Below, piece by piece: positions 1-7,538 of a stretch of 42,847 bases of DNA (positions are counted from its first letter, which is position 1; each line of letters starts with the position of its first letter). A program made the translations under genes and the position numbers. The DNA comes from Acetobacteraceae bacterium (GTDB taxonomy: Bacteria > Pseudomonadota > Alphaproteobacteria > Acetobacterales > Acetobacteraceae). The notes beneath the pieces were generated by a model, which saw nothing but the letters and a program-made list of their open reading frames with translations, was not told the origin of the DNA and searched no databases. The DNA lies in assembly GCA_947371015.1 (NCBI GenBank), contig CANBNK010000031.1, positions 1 through 42,847 of the forward strand, in the 5' to 3' direction.

Positions 1-1
1 C

Positions 2-124
2 TACATCGATGCCCGCAACGCCGATCCTAAGCCATTCCGTTGGACCAAGACCGCCAACGACATCCTCGCCTCTATCGAGCGGTTCTGCCACCGCACCATC
101 GCTGTCCAGAAACAGTGTGGCTAA
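2..124 (+). pseudogene. IS630-type transposase, C-terminal end only (cut by window edge)
   Basis: The window opens inside a reading frame encoding the last 40 residues of a DDE transposase and stopping with TAA at 122-124. The residues PFRWTKTANDILASIERFC resemble the C-terminal tail of IS630-family transposases, where a phenylalanine/threonine-tryptophan-threonine-lysine stretch precedes a short helix. The upstream part, including the catalytic residues, lies outside the window, so I cannot tell whether the element is intact. The next gene remnant starts about 40 bp further on, so the IS right end probably lies around 125-166; I could not identify its terminal inverted repeat. Family assignment is from recalled motifs. 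Confidence 0.6.
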
Positions 125-166
125 AAACTTCTCGGTCGAGACACTAGCCCTCGGCCGCGCGCCATC

Positions 167-541
167 ATGAAGCAGAAAGCCCTGGCCGGCTTACCGGACT
201 CGATCGGCGCCTCAATGCGGCTGGTGGTAGGCCCGAACCAGGAAAGGGCGGCGCGGCAGCTGACGGTGAGCGTCGCCCCCACCCAGACCAGCAACGCCAA
301 TATTTACGCCGGCTTCGTGCAGCCGCAGGTCGAGCCGCTGATCCCGAGCAACCGCTGGTACCTGTTCTCCGACCCGCTGGCGGCGCCGGTCTATGTCTAT
401 GGCTACCTGAACGGGGCCGAGGGGCCGCAGGTCACCACCGGGTCGGTCTCCGGCGTCGATGGTGTATAGGTCAGCGTGATCTTTGACTGCGGCGTCGGCG
501 CCATCAACCGGCGCGGCGCCTCGTTCAACGCCGGCACCTGA
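167..541 (+). pseudogene. decayed 3' end of a phage major capsid gene (prohead protease/capsid fusion type)
   Basis: An ATG at 167 opens a 100-codon frame stopped by TAG at 467-469. The same frame then continues in good sense (VSVIFDCGVGAINRRGASFN) to TGA at 539-541. The stretch WYLFSDPLAAPVYVYGYLNGAEGPQV followed by a DFGVGAI-like end resembles the C-terminus of phage major capsid proteins, particularly those fused to a prohead protease. In that setting the TAG most simply replaces a GAG (Glu) codon. The N-terminal portion of the capsid is missing, cut off by the IS630 remnant. I read it as a truncated prophage leftover with a premature stop. A second, shorter copy of the same 3' end lies at 1246-1311. 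Confidence 0.6.
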
Positions 542-609
542 GCCAGCTGGGTGGGGTTTCCGCTGCTGCCCGGAATCCCCATCTCACTCCATATGGATAA
601 GGTCACCCC

Positions 610-1233
610 ATGCGCCTATTCGCCGTCCTGTCGAGCGTGCTGCTCGGCGCCTGCACCGTGGTAGGCGTGCGCAGCGGTACCGAGGAGCCGCGCTTCGAGG
701 TCATTGACCAGCGCGGCGCCGTGGAAATTCGTCGCTACAGCCCGCGGCTGGCAGCAGAAACGGTTGTCGCCTCTCCATCGGAGATAGCGGCGCGGAGTGA
801 AGGCTTCCGCCGACTGGCCGGCTATATCTTTGGCGGCAACCAGACCGCCGCCAAGATCGCCATGACCGCACCCGTGGCGCAGGCGTCGGGACAGATCGCC
901 ATGACCGCTCCGGTGGGGGCCTCGCCGGCCGGCGATGGCAAGTGGACCATCCGCTTCTTCATGCCAGCAACGTTCACGCGAGAGACCTTGCCTGTCCCCA
1001 ACGACCCGCTGGTGCGCATCGTCGATGTCCCAGCCGAAACCATGGGGGTGATGCGCTATAGCGGGGTGGCCTCCGCGGACGCAGCCGCAGAACAGCGCGC
1101 GGCGCTATTGACGGCGCTGGCGAGCGGGCCATGGCAAGCAGCTGGTGACGCGGGCGACTGGTTCTATGATCCGCCTTGGACCTTGCCGCCGTTGCGACGC
1201 AACGAAGCCGTCGTGGCAGTGGTTCGGCGCTGA
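610..1233 (+). CDS. SOUL-family heme-binding-like lipoprotein
   Basis: A 207-residue protein beginning with a lipoprotein signal (hydrophobic stretch, then LLGAC with the lipobox cysteine near residue 15), so it is probably membrane-anchored in the periplasm. The body matches the SOUL/HBP family: an early YxxxEIRRYxP-like segment (residues about 36-45), and the twice-repeated IAMTAPV motif (about residues 81-103) that is the hallmark of bacterial SOUL proteins. Members bind tetrapyrroles in some organisms, but the bacterial role is poorly defined. The gene stands alone between two copies of a phage capsid 3' end, so it was probably carried in with, or inserted into, a prophage remnant. Family call is firm; function is not. 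Confidence 0.85.
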   Translation: MRLFAVLSSVLLGACTVVGVRSGTEEPRFEVIDQRGAVEIRRYSPRLAAETVVASPSEIAARSEGFRRLAGYIFGGNQTAAKIAMTAPVAQASGQIAMTAPVGASPAGDGKWTIRFFMPATFTRETLPVPNDPLVRIVDVPAETMGVMRYSGVASADAAAEQRAALLTALASGPWQAAGDAGDWFYDPPWTLPPLRRNEAVVAVVRR

Positions 1234-1245
1234 CGGCGCACCGAC

Positions 1246-1311
1246 CTGACCTTTGACTTCGGCGTCGGCGCCATCGGCTGGCGCCGCGCCTGATTCAACG
1301 CAGGGACCTAA
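1246..1311 (+). pseudogene. second copy of the phage capsid 3' end
   Basis: These 66 bp align without gaps to 476-541 with 54 identical positions (about 82 percent). They read LTFDFGVGAIGWRRA, then an in-frame TGA, then FNAGT and TAA. The copy is therefore a decayed paralogue of the end of the capsid remnant at 167-541. Only the extreme 3' end is recognisable, and it starts about 12 bp after the stop of the SOUL lipoprotein gene. It could mark a duplication that enclosed the lipoprotein gene, or a second related prophage fragment. Confidence 0.6.
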
Positions 1312-1359
1312 GACGAATCAGCCGAAGCCGAGAGAGACAGCGAGGCTACGGTTCAGGGC

Positions 1360-1563
1360 CTAGACGTTTCCCTCGGCGGCCTCTTTCAGGATCAGCTGGT
1401 CCAGCTTCAGGCCGCCGCATTCGGCACGCCAGCGGTAGTAGCGGGCCTCCGATATCCCAAGGCCGCGGCAGAGCTCCCCCACCGTCTTGCCCTGCGCCAA
1501 CTCGACCTCAACCTGCCGCAGCAAGCCGATGAGCTTCTCCGGCGTCGCACCCTTGCTCGCCAT
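1360..1563 (-). pseudogene. IS3-family transposase orfA with internal deletion
   Basis: The frame encodes an N-terminal helix-turn-helix of the IS3-family OrfA type (ATPEKLIGLLRQVEVELAQG, then GISEARYYRWRAECGGLKLD). The start is taken at the ATG at 1563; the frame is open further upstream. In intact relatives the GGLKLDQ stretch is followed by a leucine-zipper segment of roughly 24 residues and then a second LDK-LILKEAAEGN motif. Here GGLKLDQ runs straight into LILKEAAEGN, as if a deletion had joined the two LD(Q/K) motifs. No orfB (integrase-core) sequence follows downstream on this strand. The element is a dead remnant. Confidence 0.65.
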
Positions 1564-1669
1564 CTCCAGGCTCCTTACCGGGGCCAACTCTCTCATTTCG
1601 ACCGGACCGAGTTCAGGGGAGCGGGTCAGCCCGCAGACCTTTCAGGCGCGCCCCCGCCGCTGACCGCAG

Positions 1670-2362
1670 CTATAGCGAGCTGCCGCCACAGACCACCAGC
1701 TGCTGCCCGGTGATGGCGCCGCCGAACGGCCCGAGCAGGAAGCCGACCAGCGCCGCCACTTCCTCTGGCCGGATATAGCGCCCGATCGGCGGCAGCCGGG
1801 GCAGCGTGGCGGCGCGGGCGGGGTCGCGTAGCATCGGCGTGTCGGTGGCAGCCGGCGCCACCACGTTGACGGTGATGCCGCGCGGCGCCAGCTCGGCGGC
1901 CCAGGACCGCGCCATGGCCACCAGCGCCGCCTTGCCGGCGGCATATTGGCTGCGCCCGGGGGCGCCGGCGGCGGCGCGGCTGCCCAGCAGCACCACGCGC
2001 CCGCCATCCGGCAGCACCGGTGCCAGCAGGTCCGCCAGTTGGAACGCCACATCCACATGCAGGCGCCACAGCGTCTCGCCGGCCGCCAGGTCCAGCGCGC
2101 CCAGCATGCCGCCGCGCATCAGCCCGGCGGCATGCACCAGCGCGGTCGGCCGCAGCCCGGCCAGTGCGGGTGCGACGGCGGCGCGGTCCGTCAGGTCCAC
2201 CACCCTGTGCTGGTAGCCCGGCGGCGCCTCGGCCGGCGCGGTACGGCTCAGCCCCGTCACCTGCCAGCCCAGCCCCAGCAGGTGTGCGGCAATGGCGGCG
2301 CCGATGCCGGAACTGGCGCCGGTGACGACGGCATGGCCCGGCCCTGGTGCGATGGACGACAT
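1670..2362 (-). CDS. SDR-family NAD(P)-dependent oxidoreductase
   Basis: A 230-residue short-chain dehydrogenase/reductase. The cofactor motif TGASSGIG is at residues 15-22, and the catalytic YxxxK appears as YAAGK about residue 140, preceded by the LLGS segment. The C-terminus (TGQQLVVCGGSSL) is the usual SDR end. The gene is divergent from the IclR-type regulator at 2476, with a palindromic operator candidate between them, so it is probably part of the same catabolic unit as the kinase/PdxA2 cluster. Substrate cannot be deduced; a sugar-acid or hydroxy-acid dehydrogenase step is an inference from the neighbours. Confidence 0.88.
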   Translation of the reverse strand: MSSIAPGPGHAVVTGASSGIGAAIAAHLLGLGWQVTGLSRTAPAEAPPGYQHRVVDLTDRAAVAPALAGLRPTALVHAAGLMRGGMLGALDLAAGETLWRLHVDVAFQLADLLAPVLPDGGRVVLLGSRAAAGAPGRSQYAAGKAALVAMARSWAAELAPRGITVNVVAPAATDTPMLRDPARAATLPRLPPIGRYIRPEEVAALVGFLLGPFGGAITGQQLVVCGGSSL

Positions 2363-2438
2363 GCGGCGGCCTCTCGTTGCGGTGCATGGTGTGGCGTTGA
2401 CGCCGTGCCTCGGCCGGGCCTATCACACCGCAGCTTTC

Positions 2439-2452
2439 CGAACAAGTGTTCG
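2439..2452. promoter_or_regulatory. putative IclR-family operator palindrome
   Basis: The sequence CGAACA-AG-TGTTCG is a perfect 6+6 inverted repeat in the 113-bp gap between the divergent SDR and IclR genes. Its half-sites resemble the GTTCG/CGAAC half-sites reported for several IclR-family operators. It overlaps a possible GTG start at 2446, which supports the later GTG at 2476 as the regulator's real start. Autoregulation plus control of the divergent SDR is the expected arrangement; binding is inferred. Confidence 0.5.
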
Positions 2453-2475
2453 CAATCCGATCAGCGGGAGTTGGG

Positions 2476-3321
2476 GTGGACTACGTCGGCAGGGCACCGG
2501 GGCGGGAGGACCGCCTGGCGGACAACCCGAAAAACCAGGTGCAATCGGTCGCGAAGGCCTTCGCCGTGCTGCGCGCCTTCGCGCCCGACCGCGCCGAACT
2601 CACCATGGCGGAGGTCGCCGCCCGCGCCGGGCTGGACCGCGGCACCGCCTACCGCCTGGTGCACACCCTGCTCGGCCTCGGCTACCTGCGCCCCGGAGAG
2701 GGCCGCCGCTTCCGCCTGGCGCTGAAATGCCTGGAGCTCGGCCATGCCGCGCTCTCGGCCGACGACCTGGCCGGCCACGCCGCCCCGCTGCTGCGGGACC
2801 TGGTGCCGGCCATCGCGGATGCCGGCTCGCTCGGCGTGCTGGAGCAGGGTGAGGTGGTGTACCTGGCCCGCGTCGAGGCCGGGCTGGACCGCCATGGCGT
2901 GCAGCGCCGCCCGGGCACCCGTATCGGCGCCTACGCCACCGCGCTGGGCCAGGCGATCCTGGCCTGGCTGCCTGAAGACCAGCAGGTGGCGCAGTTGCAA
3001 AGCCTGCCGCGCGTGATGCTCTCGGAACGCACTGTGACCGGGCTGGACCCGCTGCTGGCGCGGCTGCGGCAGGTGCGCGGCCAGGGCTATGCGCTGTCGG
3101 ATGGCGAGAACGCCTACGGCCTCTGCACCGTCGCCGCCCCGGTGCTTGGCGCCGATGGCAGCCCGCTGGCTGGCGTCAGCCTGACCATCGCCGGTGGCCG
3201 GCTGCCGGCGGCCGCGTTCGCCGCCCTGGCCGCCCCGTGCGTCTGCCGGGTGGCGGCGGAGCTGGCCGAGGCGGTGCGCCTGTCACGCGGCGCCATCGGC
3301 CTGCCGGAGCCGCGCCGATGA
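2476..3321 (+). CDS. IclR-family transcriptional regulator
   Basis: A 281-residue protein from the GTG at 2476, chosen because GGGAG at 2466-2470 sits 5 nt upstream and because an earlier GTG at 2446 lies inside the operator palindrome. An N-terminal winged helix-turn-helix (QSVAKAFAVLRAFA... MAEVAARAGLDRGTAYRLVHTL) is followed by the IclR effector domain (EGEVVYLARVE, GTRIGAYATALGQAILAWLP, DGENAYGLCTVAAPV). Its stop overlaps the start of the kinase gene (ATGA), so it is co-transcribed with the catabolic genes it probably controls. The ligand is likely a pathway acid or sugar acid, by analogy with the family. Confidence 0.9.
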   Translation: MDYVGRAPGREDRLADNPKNQVQSVAKAFAVLRAFAPDRAELTMAEVAARAGLDRGTAYRLVHTLLGLGYLRPGEGRRFRLALKCLELGHAALSADDLAGHAAPLLRDLVPAIADAGSLGVLEQGEVVYLARVEAGLDRHGVQRRPGTRIGAYATALGQAILAWLPEDQQVAQLQSLPRVMLSERTVTGLDPLLARLRQVRGQGYALSDGENAYGLCTVAAPVLGADGSPLAGVSLTIAGGRLPAAAFAALAAPCVCRVAAELAEAVRLSRGAIGLPEPRR

Positions 3322-4403
3322 ACCGGCCCACCCTGCGCCTGCTGGCCGACGACCTGACCGGCGCGCTCGACACCGCTGCCGAACTGGCTGCGCTGTGCGG
3401 CCCGGTGCCGGTGCGCTGGGCGCCGGGCAGGGCGGGCAGCCTGGCGCTGGACAGCGGCAGCCGCGAAGCCCCGCGCGACCAGGCCTTCGCCCGCGTCGCC
3501 GCGCTGGCCCCGGCGCTGGCGGGGGCCGACATGGCGCTGAAGAAGCTGGACAGCCTGCTGCGCGGCCAGGTTGCGGCCGAGCTTGCGGCCTGCTGGGCGA
3601 CCGGCCTGTGGCGCCATGTGGTGCTGGCCCCGGCCTTTCCGGCGCAGCGCCGCATCACCCGGCAAGGCCGGGTATTGGCCGGCCGGCCCGATGGCGACTG
3701 GGCGCCGGTACCGATGCCCGACTTCGCCGCCGAGGGGCTGGTCGTGCAGCCCGGCTGCTTCGACCGTCCGCTGTCGCCGGGCATCAGCCTGTTCAACGCC
3801 GAGAGCGATGCGGACCTGGCGCGGATCGTCGCCCTGGGCCGGGGGGCGGCAGGCCCGGTGCTGTGGTGCGGCAGCGGCGGGTTGGGGCGCGCCCTGGCCG
3901 GCAGCGCAGCCATCCCCCCGGAAACCCGGTTGCAGGCCCCGGTGCTGGGCCTGTTCGGCTCGGACCAGCCGACCACCGCGCGCCAACTGGCCGCCTGCGG
4001 TGCCGCCTGGCTGCCGCAGGACGCGCCCGACGCCCAGCGTATCGCCGCCGCCCTAGCCCAGCGCGGCGTGGCACTGGTCAGCCTCTCCCTGCCCACCCTG
4101 CCACGTGCCGAAGCGGCCGACCGCATTGCCGCCGGTTTCGCCGCACTGGTCGCCGCGCTGCCCCGCCCGGGCACGCTGCTGGTGGCGGGCGGCGAGACGC
4201 TGCGCGCCATCTGCGCTGCGCTGGGCGCCGAAGGGCTGCTGGCCACCGGCGCCGTCATGCCCGGCGTGCCGCGCTCCAGGTTGCAAGGTGGCGCCTGGCA
4301 TGGCCTTGCCGTCATCTCCAAATCCGGGGCCTTCGGCGCCGATGCGCTGTGGCACGATCTTCTCGCCGAAAACCACCTTCCCCTCGGGAGCATCACCGTA
4401 TGA
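3318..4403 (+). CDS. four-carbon acid sugar kinase family protein (DUF1537)
   Basis: A 361-residue kinase of the OtnK/DtnK type, ATP-dependent enzymes that phosphorylate threonate, erythronate and related acids. The N-terminal substrate domain begins with LLADDLTGALDTA (residues 8-20) and has LKKLDSLLRGQ near residues 75-85. The C-terminal nucleotide domain ends with LLVAGGETLRAICAALG and the KSGAFGADALWHDLL segment typical of the family. At 361 residues it is somewhat shorter than the roughly 420 common in the family. It overlaps the regulator upstream and the PdxA2-like gene downstream by ATGA junctions. The kinase plus PdxA2 pair is the known module that converts a threonate-type acid into a triose phosphate; the exact substrate here is unknown. 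Confidence 0.88.
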   Translation: MNRPTLRLLADDLTGALDTAAELAALCGPVPVRWAPGRAGSLALDSGSREAPRDQAFARVAALAPALAGADMALKKLDSLLRGQVAAELAACWATGLWRHVVLAPAFPAQRRITRQGRVLAGRPDGDWAPVPMPDFAAEGLVVQPGCFDRPLSPGISLFNAESDADLARIVALGRGAAGPVLWCGSGGLGRALAGSAAIPPETRLQAPVLGLFGSDQPTTARQLAACGAAWLPQDAPDAQRIAAALAQRGVALVSLSLPTLPRAEAADRIAAGFAALVAALPRPGTLLVAGGETLRAICAALGAEGLLATGAVMPGVPRSRLQGGAWHGLAVISKSGAFGADALWHDLLAENHLPLGSITV

Positions 4404-5422
4404 CCGCCCACCTAGCCATCACCATGGGCGACCCCGCGGGGATCGGCCCCGAGATCATCGTCAAGGCCTGCCAGGGGCTGGCGCCGCGCCTGGCGAGCGG
4501 CGCGCTGAAGCTGCTCATCATCGGCCACGGCACCGCGCTGGAGCGTGCCCGCGCCGCCTTCGCGCCCGCGCTGAGCATCCCCTGCGTGACAACCGAGGGC
4601 GATTGGCCCGCCCTCGCCTTCCTGCAGGCCGGGGAGGAGCGCGAGCCCATCGCCACCGGGCAGCTTTCGGCAGAGGCCGGGCGCTTCGCCTACCTGGCCA
4701 TCGAGCACGGCGTGCGGCTGGCGCAGGCCGGCCGCGTCACCGCGCTGGTGACCGCGCCGCTGAACAAGGAAGCGTTGAACAACGCCGGCTACCACTATGC
4801 CGGCCATACCGAGATGCTGGCCGAGCTGACGGGCGTGAAGGGCAGCGTGATGCTGCTGGCGCACGGCAACATGCGCGTCAGCCATGTGACGACGCATTGC
4901 GCCCTGGAAGACGTGCCGAAGCGGGTGACGCCGGAGCGCATCCGCCTGGTGCTGGACCTGACGCACCAGGCGCTGCTGCGCCTTGGCATCGAGAAGCCGC
5001 ACATTGCCGTGGCCGCGCTGAATCCACATGCCGGGGAGGGTGGCTTGTTCGGCCGGCAGGACATTGATGTGGTGGAGCCGACCATCGCCGCCGCGAACGC
5101 CGCTGGCCTGCGCGTGACCGGCCCGGTGCCGGGCGACACCGTCTTCGTCAAGCTGCGCGCCGGCCAGTTCGACGCCGTGGTGGCGATGTACCACGACCAG
5201 GGCCATATCCCGGTCAAGCTGCTCGGCTTCCACGTCAACCCGGAGACGGGCAAGTGGGACGCGCTGTCCGGCGTCAACATCACCCTCGGCCTGCCGGTCA
5301 TCCGCACCAGCGTGGACCATGGCACGGCCTTCGACATCGCCGGCCAGGGCATCGCCAGCGAGCGCAGCCTGGTGGAAGCCATCGACTACGCCGAGCAGCT
5401 CGCCATGGAGCGAAGCGCATGA
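4400..5422 (+). CDS. 4-hydroxythreonine-4-phosphate dehydrogenase family, PdxA2-like
   Basis: A 340-residue NAD-dependent dehydrogenase with the full PdxA signature: MGDPAGIGPE at residues 9-18, AGHTE at 134-138, and metal-ligand histidines H166, H210 (NPHAGE) and H265 (YHDQGH), matching the known PdxA zinc-site positions, then TSVDHGTAFDIAG at 303-315. PdxA itself makes pyridoxal phosphate, but paralogues beside DUF1537 kinases (PdxA2) oxidise and decarboxylate 4-phosphothreonate-type acids to dihydroxyacetone phosphate. The coupling to the kinase (ATGA overlap) favours PdxA2. No frameshift or missing residue was seen. Confidence 0.9.
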   Translation: MTAHLAITMGDPAGIGPEIIVKACQGLAPRLASGALKLLIIGHGTALERARAAFAPALSIPCVTTEGDWPALAFLQAGEEREPIATGQLSAEAGRFAYLAIEHGVRLAQAGRVTALVTAPLNKEALNNAGYHYAGHTEMLAELTGVKGSVMLLAHGNMRVSHVTTHCALEDVPKRVTPERIRLVLDLTHQALLRLGIEKPHIAVAALNPHAGEGGLFGRQDIDVVEPTIAAANAAGLRVTGPVPGDTVFVKLRAGQFDAVVAMYHDQGHIPVKLLGFHVNPETGKWDALSGVNITLGLPVIRTSVDHGTAFDIAGQGIASERSLVEAIDYAEQLAMERSA

Positions 5423-5487
5423 GCGGCCTGCTGCGCCTCGGCGTGCCGCGCGACACCATCCTGGCCATGCCAGGGGCAGCATCCTGA
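5419..5487 (+). CDS. 22-codon coupling ORF between pdxA2-like and sialidase-like genes
   Basis: An ATG at 5419 overlaps the stop of the PdxA2-like gene (ATGA) and opens a frame MSGLLRLGVPRDTILAMPGA ending in TGA at 5485-5487, whose last base is the A of the next gene's ATG (TGATG). The ORF thus links two genes by overlaps at both ends, as the real genes in this operon do. It has no recognisable domain. It could be a translational relay that lets ribosomes reach the next gene, the stump of a deleted gene, or chance. I see no independent evidence that the peptide is functional. Confidence 0.35.
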   Translation: MSGLLRLGVPRDTILAMPGAAS

Positions 5488-6644
5488 TGACCGTCATCGC
5501 CAAGCCGGCCGTTTTGGCCGAGGTCTCTCCCGGCCGCCTGGAGTGCTTCATCCCGACCCCCTGCGTGCAGAACCACGCCAGCTTCATCCATGTACTGCCG
5601 GACGGCGCACTGGGCTGCGTCTGGTTCGGCGGCACGCAGGAAGGCATTCCGGATATCTCGGTGCATTTTTCCCGCCTCGCCCCGGGTGCCGCGCAATGGA
5701 CGCCGGCCGAGAAGCTCTCCGGCGACCCCGAACGCTCGGAGCAGAACCCGCTGCTGTTCACCACGCCCGCGGGCGTGCTGTGGCTGCTGTGGACGGCGCA
5801 GCTTGGCGGCAACCAGGACACCGCGCTGGTCCGTCGCCGCATCTCCCGGGATGGCGGCGCCAGCTGGGGCGCGACCGAGACGCTGATCGAGGAGATGCCC
5901 GGCTACGGCACCTTCATCCGCAGCCGCATCGTGGTGAACGCCCGGGGCGAATGGCTGCTGCCGATCTGGCGCTGCACCAAGCCGCCGGTGGGCGCCTGGA
6001 CCGGTGACCTCGACACCTCGGCGGTGCTGATCTCGGGCGACGAAGGCACCACCTGGCGCGAGGCCGCGGTGCCCGACAGCACCGGCACCTGCCACATGTC
6101 GATTGTGCCGCATGGCGATGCGCTGCTGGCCTTCTATCGCAGCCGCTGGGCGGACAACGTCTATCGGAGTGTCTCGCGCGATGGCGGCCACAGCTGGTCT
6201 GCGCCGCAACCGACGGATCTGCCGAACAACAACAGCTCCATCATGGCGCTGACGCTGGCCGACGGCGAGATCGCGCTGGCCTTCAACGAACGCAGCGCCG
6301 CCGACGCCACGGGACGCCGGCTTTCGCTGTACGACGATATCGGTGGCGATGAACCCGCGGCGCCGCCGAGCACCGGCCGCAGCGCCTTCTGGGGCGCACC
6401 GCGCGCGCCGATGACCTTGGCGCTCTCAACCGATGGCGGGTTGACCTGGCCGCATCGCCGCAACCTTGAGGTCGGCGACGGCTTCTGCATGACCAACAAC
6501 TCCAAGGACAAGCTGAACCGCGAGTTCAGCTACCCGTCGCTGTGCCAGACGCCCGATGGGGCGCTGCACGTCGCCTACACCTTCTGGCGCCAGGCGATCA
6601 AATACGTCCGCGTCACCCCGGCCTGGATCCGGAGCGCGCCATGA
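5487..6644 (+). CDS. sialidase-like (BNR/Asp-box) protein, COG4692 type
   Basis: A 385-residue beta-propeller protein with four Asp-box repeats (S-x-D-x-G-x-x-W): SRDGGASW, SGDEGTTW, SRDGGHSW and STDGGLTW. The stretch TAQLGGNQDTALVRRRISRD and the TNNSKDKLNREFSYPS segment near the C-terminus are typical of cytosolic sialidase-like proteins often described as predicted neuraminidases. There is no signal peptide, so it probably acts inside the cell on an imported compound. The ATG at 5487 is chosen because of the TGATG junction; the gene overlaps the aldolase downstream (ATGA). Whether it hydrolyses a sialic-acid-like glycoside or another sugar acid is unknown. Confidence 0.8.
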   Translation: MTVIAKPAVLAEVSPGRLECFIPTPCVQNHASFIHVLPDGALGCVWFGGTQEGIPDISVHFSRLAPGAAQWTPAEKLSGDPERSEQNPLLFTTPAGVLWLLWTAQLGGNQDTALVRRRISRDGGASWGATETLIEEMPGYGTFIRSRIVVNARGEWLLPIWRCTKPPVGAWTGDLDTSAVLISGDEGTTWREAAVPDSTGTCHMSIVPHGDALLAFYRSRWADNVYRSVSRDGGHSWSAPQPTDLPNNNSSIMALTLADGEIALAFNERSAADATGRRLSLYDDIGGDEPAAPPSTGRSAFWGAPRAPMTLALSTDGGLTWPHRRNLEVGDGFCMTNNSKDKLNREFSYPSLCQTPDGALHVAYTFWRQAIKYVRVTPAWIRSAP

Positions 6645-7528
6645 CCCTGCATCCCCGTGGCGTCTTCTCCGCCGCGCTGACCCCGCTCGACGCCGGTCTG
6701 ATGCCAGACCATGGCCGCTTCGTCGCGCATTGCCACCGCCTGCTGGCCGAAGGCTGCGACGGCATCGCCATGCTCGGCACGACAGGGGAGGCCAACAGCT
6801 TCGGTCTGGATGAACGCAAGGCGCTGCTGGAAGCCGCGTTGGCCGGCGGCGTCGCGCCCGATCGGCTGCTGCCCGGTACCGGCGTCGCTGCGCTGAGCGA
6901 GACCATCGCGCTGACGAAGCACGCGCTGGCGCACGGCGTCACCACCGTGGTGATGCTCCCGCCCTTCTACTACAAGGGTGTCACCGAGGACGGCCTGTTC
7001 GCCAGCTATGCCGAGGTGGTGGAGCGCGTTGGCGACAGCCGACTGCGCGTGGTGCTGTACCATATTCCGCAGATGTCGGCGGTGCCGATCAGCTTCCCGC
7101 TCATCACCCGGCTGCGCGCGCGCTACCCCGGCGTGTTCACCGGCATCAAGGACAGCGCCGGGGACTTCGTCAACATGCAGGCACTGGTGCGCGAATTCCC
7201 GGGACTTGCCGTGCTGGCTGGCGCCGACCCGCTGATGCTGCCGCTGCTGCGCGAAGGCGGCGCCGGCTGCATCACCGCCACCTCCAACCTGGTGGCGGCG
7301 GAACTCGCCTTCGTGTTCCGCCACTTTGCCGACCCGGCGAAAGCGGCGGAGGTCGAGGCGGCGCAGGCGCGCATCGTCGCCGCGCGCAACCAGGCCTCTC
7401 GCTTCGCGCAAATGGCCAGCCTGAAGGTGATGCTGGGGGCAAAGCTGAGCGACCCCGCCTGGTCCCGCCTGCGCCCGCCGCTGCTGCCGCTGACCCCAGA
7501 AGAAACCGCCGCCCTGCTGGCCAACTGA
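6641..7528 (+). CDS. dihydrodipicolinate synthase/N-acetylneuraminate lyase family aldolase
   Basis: A 295-residue class I aldolase of the DapA/NanA fold. The GTTGE loop is at residues 46-50, the conserved tyrosine Y140 is in VVLYHIP, and the Schiff-base lysine K170 is in GIKDSAGD. Members cleave or form 2-oxo acids by pyruvate aldol chemistry. Its place after a sialidase-like gene and a kinase/PdxA2 pair argues for a catabolic 2-keto-3-deoxy-sugar-acid or sialic-acid-like lyase rather than lysine biosynthesis. Start ATG 6641 overlaps the previous stop; the Bug gene follows 10 bp downstream. Confidence 0.9.
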   Translation: MTLHPRGVFSAALTPLDAGLMPDHGRFVAHCHRLLAEGCDGIAMLGTTGEANSFGLDERKALLEAALAGGVAPDRLLPGTGVAALSETIALTKHALAHGVTTVVMLPPFYYKGVTEDGLFASYAEVVERVGDSRLRVVLYHIPQMSAVPISFPLITRLRARYPGVFTGIKDSAGDFVNMQALVREFPGLAVLAGADPLMLPLLREGGAGCITATSNLVAAELAFVFRHFADPAKAAEVEAAQARIVAARNQASRFAQMASLKVMLGAKLSDPAWSRLRPPLLPLTPEETAALLAN

Positions 7529-7538
7529 GGAAACCCCG

